DNA of 7,188 nucleotides from DATCVA01 sp036567205 (GTDB lineage: Bacteria > Pseudomonadota > Gammaproteobacteria > Burkholderiales > Burkholderiaceae_B), in contig DATCVA010000170.1 in NCBI GenBank assembly GCA_036567205.1, forward strand, positions 1 to 7,188. The letters run 5' to 3'. A program made the translations under genes and the position numbers. This document shows, in pieces, positions 5,306 to 7,188 of this stretch. Position 1 is the stretch's first letter; each line of letters starts with the position of its first letter. The notes beneath the pieces are model-generated. The model worked only from the letters and a program-made list of their open reading frames with translations, searched no databases and was not told the origin of the DNA.

Positions 5306-5466
5306 GTTGCGGGCGGAGCGGCCCAGGGTGGCAGGCCGAGCAGGAGCCAAGCCGGCCGTAGGCGAAGGCAGCCCGCATGGGCGAACGAGCAAGGCCAGGC
5401 GATGTTCGGCGCGCAGGCGCCGAACTGGCACCGTCGGCCAGAAGCCTGAGCCGCTCCGCCTGCAAC
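5306..5466 (+). other. 161-bp GC-rich self-complementary element after pyrE (candidate structured RNA or intergenic repeat)
   Basis: The ends are complementary over 17 bases: 5306-5322 pairs with 5450-5466. The only non-Watson-Crick position is G5311 with T5461, which is a G-U pair in a plus-strand RNA but an A/C mismatch in a minus-strand RNA. That points mildly to plus-strand sense. Pairing continues inward after one mismatch with CAGG (5324-5327) / CCTG (5445-5448), then TGGC/GCCA or alternatively GGCCGA (5334-5339) / TCGGCC (5434-5439). Inside, a perfect 9-bp hairpin GTTCGGCGC (5404-5412) / GCGCCGAAC (5417-5425) has a GCAG loop. A small GCCC-GCAT-GGGC hairpin (5371-5382) also lies inside. 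I recognise no known RNA class and see no credible protein. It could be an independent small RNA, a folded pyrE 3' UTR, or a dispersed repeat with terminal inverted repeats. No clear target duplication flanks it. The preceding 5219-5305 holds nothing I can identify. Confidence 0.55.
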
Positions 5467-5470
5467 GTCT

Positions 5471-5560
5471 CAGAACTAAATTCGCAACATATCAAGACCC
5501 GATAACCGAATCCAAAGTCAACAAGCGCCCAAGACACCGCAATATACGAAATTACCCTGA
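5471..5560 (+). promoter_or_regulatory. C-rich, G-poor stretch, possible Rho loading region for pyrE
   Basis: On the plus strand these 90 bases contain 27 C and 12 G, with many YC dinucleotides and little self-pairing. They follow the folded element. No plus-strand hairpin with a T-run is visible after pyrE, so Rho-dependent ending here is a reasonable guess. Such composition alone predicts Rho sites poorly. Confidence 0.25.
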
Positions 5561-5563
5561 CAG

Positions 5564-5592
5564 AAAAAAACGGCTGGTTAATCCGCCAGCCG
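5564..5592 (-). terminator. Rho-independent terminator of the gat operon
   Basis: Read on the minus strand, CGGCTGG (plus 5592-5586), an 8-base loop and CCAGCCG (plus 5577-5571) are followed by seven T (plus 5570-5564). The stem begins 27 bases after the gatB stop. This is a textbook intrinsic terminator showing that gatB is the last gene of its operon. Confidence 0.9.
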
Positions 5593-5618
5593 CTGCAATT
5601 CATTCTGCGTAAACGTGT

Positions 5619-7079
5619 TCAAACCGCCCCAAGCTTTTCCTTGAGCAAATCGTTCACTTGCTGCGGATTAGCCTTCCCCTTGGCAGCCTTCATCACCTGG
5701 CCGACCAATGAATTAAAAGCCTTTTGCTTGCCTGCGCGATACTCTTCGACGATGGCAGGATGCGCGGCAAGCACCTCGTCGATCATCTGCCCAATGGCCC
5801 CCGAATCGCTAATCTGCTTTAAGCCACGAGCTTCGATGATAGCGTCGGCGTTGCCGCCGTTTTCACCAGACCACATCGCAGCAAATACATCGCGTGCCAT
5901 TTTGTTGGAGATCGTGCCGTCGATAATACGAATAATCAGGGCAGCCAGCGCCGCAGGTTTGACCGGGCTTTGTGCCAGATCGATTTCGTCGCGATTAAGC
6001 GCCGCGGTCAATTCGCCTAACACCCAGTTGGCGGCCAGTTTGGCCTGCCCCTGGGGCAATTGCCCCGCAACTTCCTCGAAGTAAGCCGCTGTGCCGCGAT
6101 CCATGGTCAATTGAGCCGCATCGTAGCCCGTTAAACCCAGGTCCGATTCAAAACGAGCCCGCTTGGCGGCGGGAAGTTCGGGCAGACCTGCTTTGACTTG
6201 CTCGATCCATTCGGGGGCGATGATCAAAGGCGGAAGATCGGGGTCGGGAAAATAACGGTAGTCGTCCGCATCTTCCTTGCTGCGCATGCTGCGGGTTTCG
6301 TCCAGGTCGGAATCATACAGACGCGTTTCCTGTTTGACGGTGCCACCATCTTCGATCAGTTCAATCTGGCGTCGTACTTCGTATTGAATCGCACGTTCTA
6401 AAAAACGGAATGAGTTCAGGTTTTTGATTTCGCAACGAGTACCCAACTGGGTTTGTCCTTTGGGGCGCACCGAGACGTTGGCATCGCATCGGAATGAGCC
6501 TTCTTGCATATTGCCGTCGCAGATGCCCAGCCAGACGACCAGTCCGTGCAGAGTGCGTGCGTAGGCGACCGCTTCAGCGGCTGAACGCATTTCGGGTTCA
6601 GTCACAATTTCAAGCAAGGGGGTGCCGGCGCGATTCAGGTCGATTCCGGTGGAAGATTCCCCGTGAGGACCGGTGAAATTTTCATGCAGCGATTTTCCGG
6701 CATCTTCCTCGAGGTGGGCACGAGTAAGGTTAACGGTTTTTTCTTCGTCGCCGACAAAAAAACTGATAGAGCCGCCTTGCACGACCGGTATTTCGAATTG
6801 GCTGATCTGGTAGTTCTTGGGCAGATCGGGATAGAAATAGTTTTTACGCGCAAAAATCGAACGGGGGGCGATATGGGCGCCCACGGCAAGTCCCAGCCGG
6901 ATAGCGCGCTCGACGGCGCCAACGTTCATGACGGGCAGGCTGCCGGGCAGGGCCATGTCTATTTCATTGGCTTGAGTATTGGCCGGAGCACCATACTGGG
7001 TGCTGCTATTCGAAAAAATTTTCGAGACGGTTGAGAGCTGGGTGTGCGTTTCCAGCCCAATGACAATTTCCCATTCCAT
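5619..7079 (-). CDS. gatB: Asp-tRNA(Asn)/Glu-tRNA(Gln) amidotransferase subunit B
   Basis: GatB is the kinase/transamidase subunit of GatCAB. It phosphorylates the side chain of misacylated Asp-tRNA(Asn) or Glu-tRNA(Gln) and amidates it with ammonia made by GatA. The 486 residues match the normal length. Landmarks: WEIVIGLETHTQL at the start (residues 3-15), FYPDLPKNYQISQ (82-94), HLEEDAGK (122-129) and the GatB signature IDLNRAGTPLLEI (146-158). Next come GSFRCDANVSVRPKG and EIKNLNSFRFLERA, then ADDYRYFPDPDLPPL. From about residue 340 comes the helical YqeY-like tail that contacts tRNA. The ATG at 7079 overlaps the gatA stop by one base (TAATG), so translation is probably coupled; its own Shine-Dalgarno is weak. 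The gene ends in a strong terminator. Presence of GatCAB implies that the cell makes Asn-tRNA and/or Gln-tRNA indirectly; which one cannot be told from here. Confidence 0.98.
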   Translation of the reverse strand: MEWEIVIGLETHTQLSTVSKIFSNSSTQYGAPANTQANEIDMALPGSLPVMNVGAVERAIRLGLAVGAHIAPRSIFARKNYFYPDLPKNYQISQFEIPVVQGGSISFFVGDEEKTVNLTRAHLEEDAGKSLHENFTGPHGESSTGIDLNRAGTPLLEIVTEPEMRSAAEAVAYARTLHGLVVWLGICDGNMQEGSFRCDANVSVRPKGQTQLGTRCEIKNLNSFRFLERAIQYEVRRQIELIEDGGTVKQETRLYDSDLDETRSMRSKEDADDYRYFPDPDLPPLIIAPEWIEQVKAGLPELPAAKRARFESDLGLTGYDAAQLTMDRGTAAYFEEVAGQLPQGQAKLAANWVLGELTAALNRDEIDLAQSPVKPAALAALIIRIIDGTISNKMARDVFAAMWSGENGGNADAIIEARGLKQISDSGAIGQMIDEVLAAHPAIVEEYRAGKQKAFNSLVGQVMKAAKGKANPQQVNDLLKEKLGAV

Positions 7080-7188
7080 TATTGTTGTTCCGGTTTACGT
7101 TGATGCCAGTCGGTAACTTGCTGGAAGCGGTCGGCTACGGCGAGCAACTGTCCTTCGCTAAAGTAATTACCAATAATTTGAAGTCCAA
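7079..7188 (-). CDS. gatA: Asp-tRNA(Asn)/Glu-tRNA(Gln) amidotransferase subunit A, C-terminal fragment
   Basis: The last 35 codons of a gene whose start lies beyond the right edge are visible. The translated end reads GLQIIGNYFSEGQLL, then AVADRFQQVTDWHQRKP, and finishes EQQ. This is the characteristic GatA terminus: the LQIIG-x-YF-x-E motif followed by the helix ending in TDWH. GatA is the amidase that releases ammonia from glutamine for GatB; its catalytic Ser-Ser-Lys triad is outside the window. The stop TAA (7081-7079) shares its last A with the gatB ATG, so the two are co-transcribed and translationally linked in the usual gatC-gatA-gatB order. Confidence 0.93.
   Translation of the reverse strand, partial: GLQIIGNYFSEGQLLAVADRFQQVTDWHQRKPEQQ

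Noticed and set aside
5136..5612. Long overlapping ORFs on both strands in the pyrE-gatB gap (minus 5136-5603, plus 5301-5612)
   Set aside because: They run through the inverted-repeat element and the gat terminator, the minus one overlaps the pyrE end, the translations are rich in Arg, Pro and Ala with no recognisable domain, and no ribosome binding site is evident. Open frames on both strands are expected in GC-rich folded DNA.

Overview
The window looks like a stretch of ordinary chromosome from a betaproteobacterium, most likely of the Alcaligenaceae/Burkholderiales type. This is inferred from gene content (gatA-gatB beside pyrE, a periplasmic sulfite-oxidase-like enzyme with a cytochrome c partner) and moderate-to-high GC with AT-rich intergenic stretches. 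The genus cannot be fixed from the sequence alone. I see no transposase, phage gene, tRNA, rRNA or CRISPR array.

Layout, left to right. (1) A plus-strand pair: a 5'-truncated molybdopterin sulfite oxidase/dehydrogenase (sorA-like, 1-1154) and a small exported monohaem cytochrome c (sorB-like, 1365-1727). They are separated by 210 bp holding a strong intrinsic terminator and a long imperfect inverted repeat. (2) Four minus-strand genes in one direction: doxX-like membrane protein (4286-3882), YgiD/LigB-type extradiol dioxygenase (3774-2977), exported LolA-like protein (2923-2300) and SRPBCC-fold protein (2275-1784). A perfect 13-1-13 bp palindrome lies between the first two. (3) A 260-bp divergent intergenic region with candidate promoters for doxX (minus) and pyrE (plus). 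(4) pyrE (4547-5218), orotate phosphoribosyltransferase. (5) A 400-bp convergent intergenic region with a 161-bp GC-rich element that folds back on itself, a C-rich stretch, and a textbook terminator for the minus-strand gat operon. (6) gatB (7079-5619) and the last codons of gatA, overlapping by one base.

How they work together: SorA-type enzymes oxidise sulfite in the periplasm and pass electrons to a c-type cytochrome, so the first two genes are probably one functional unit even though they seem to be transcribed at least partly separately. GatA and GatB are subunits of the amidotransferase that corrects misacylated Asp-tRNA(Asn)/Glu-tRNA(Gln). PyrE makes OMP in pyrimidine synthesis. The doxX-ygiD-LolA-like-SRPBCC run has no established joint function.

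The least explained items are the 161-bp folded element downstream of pyrE, the 27-bp palindrome before ygiD, and the structured sorA-sorB spacer. None can be called a new system from sequence alone; each is a concrete candidate for comparison with related genomes.
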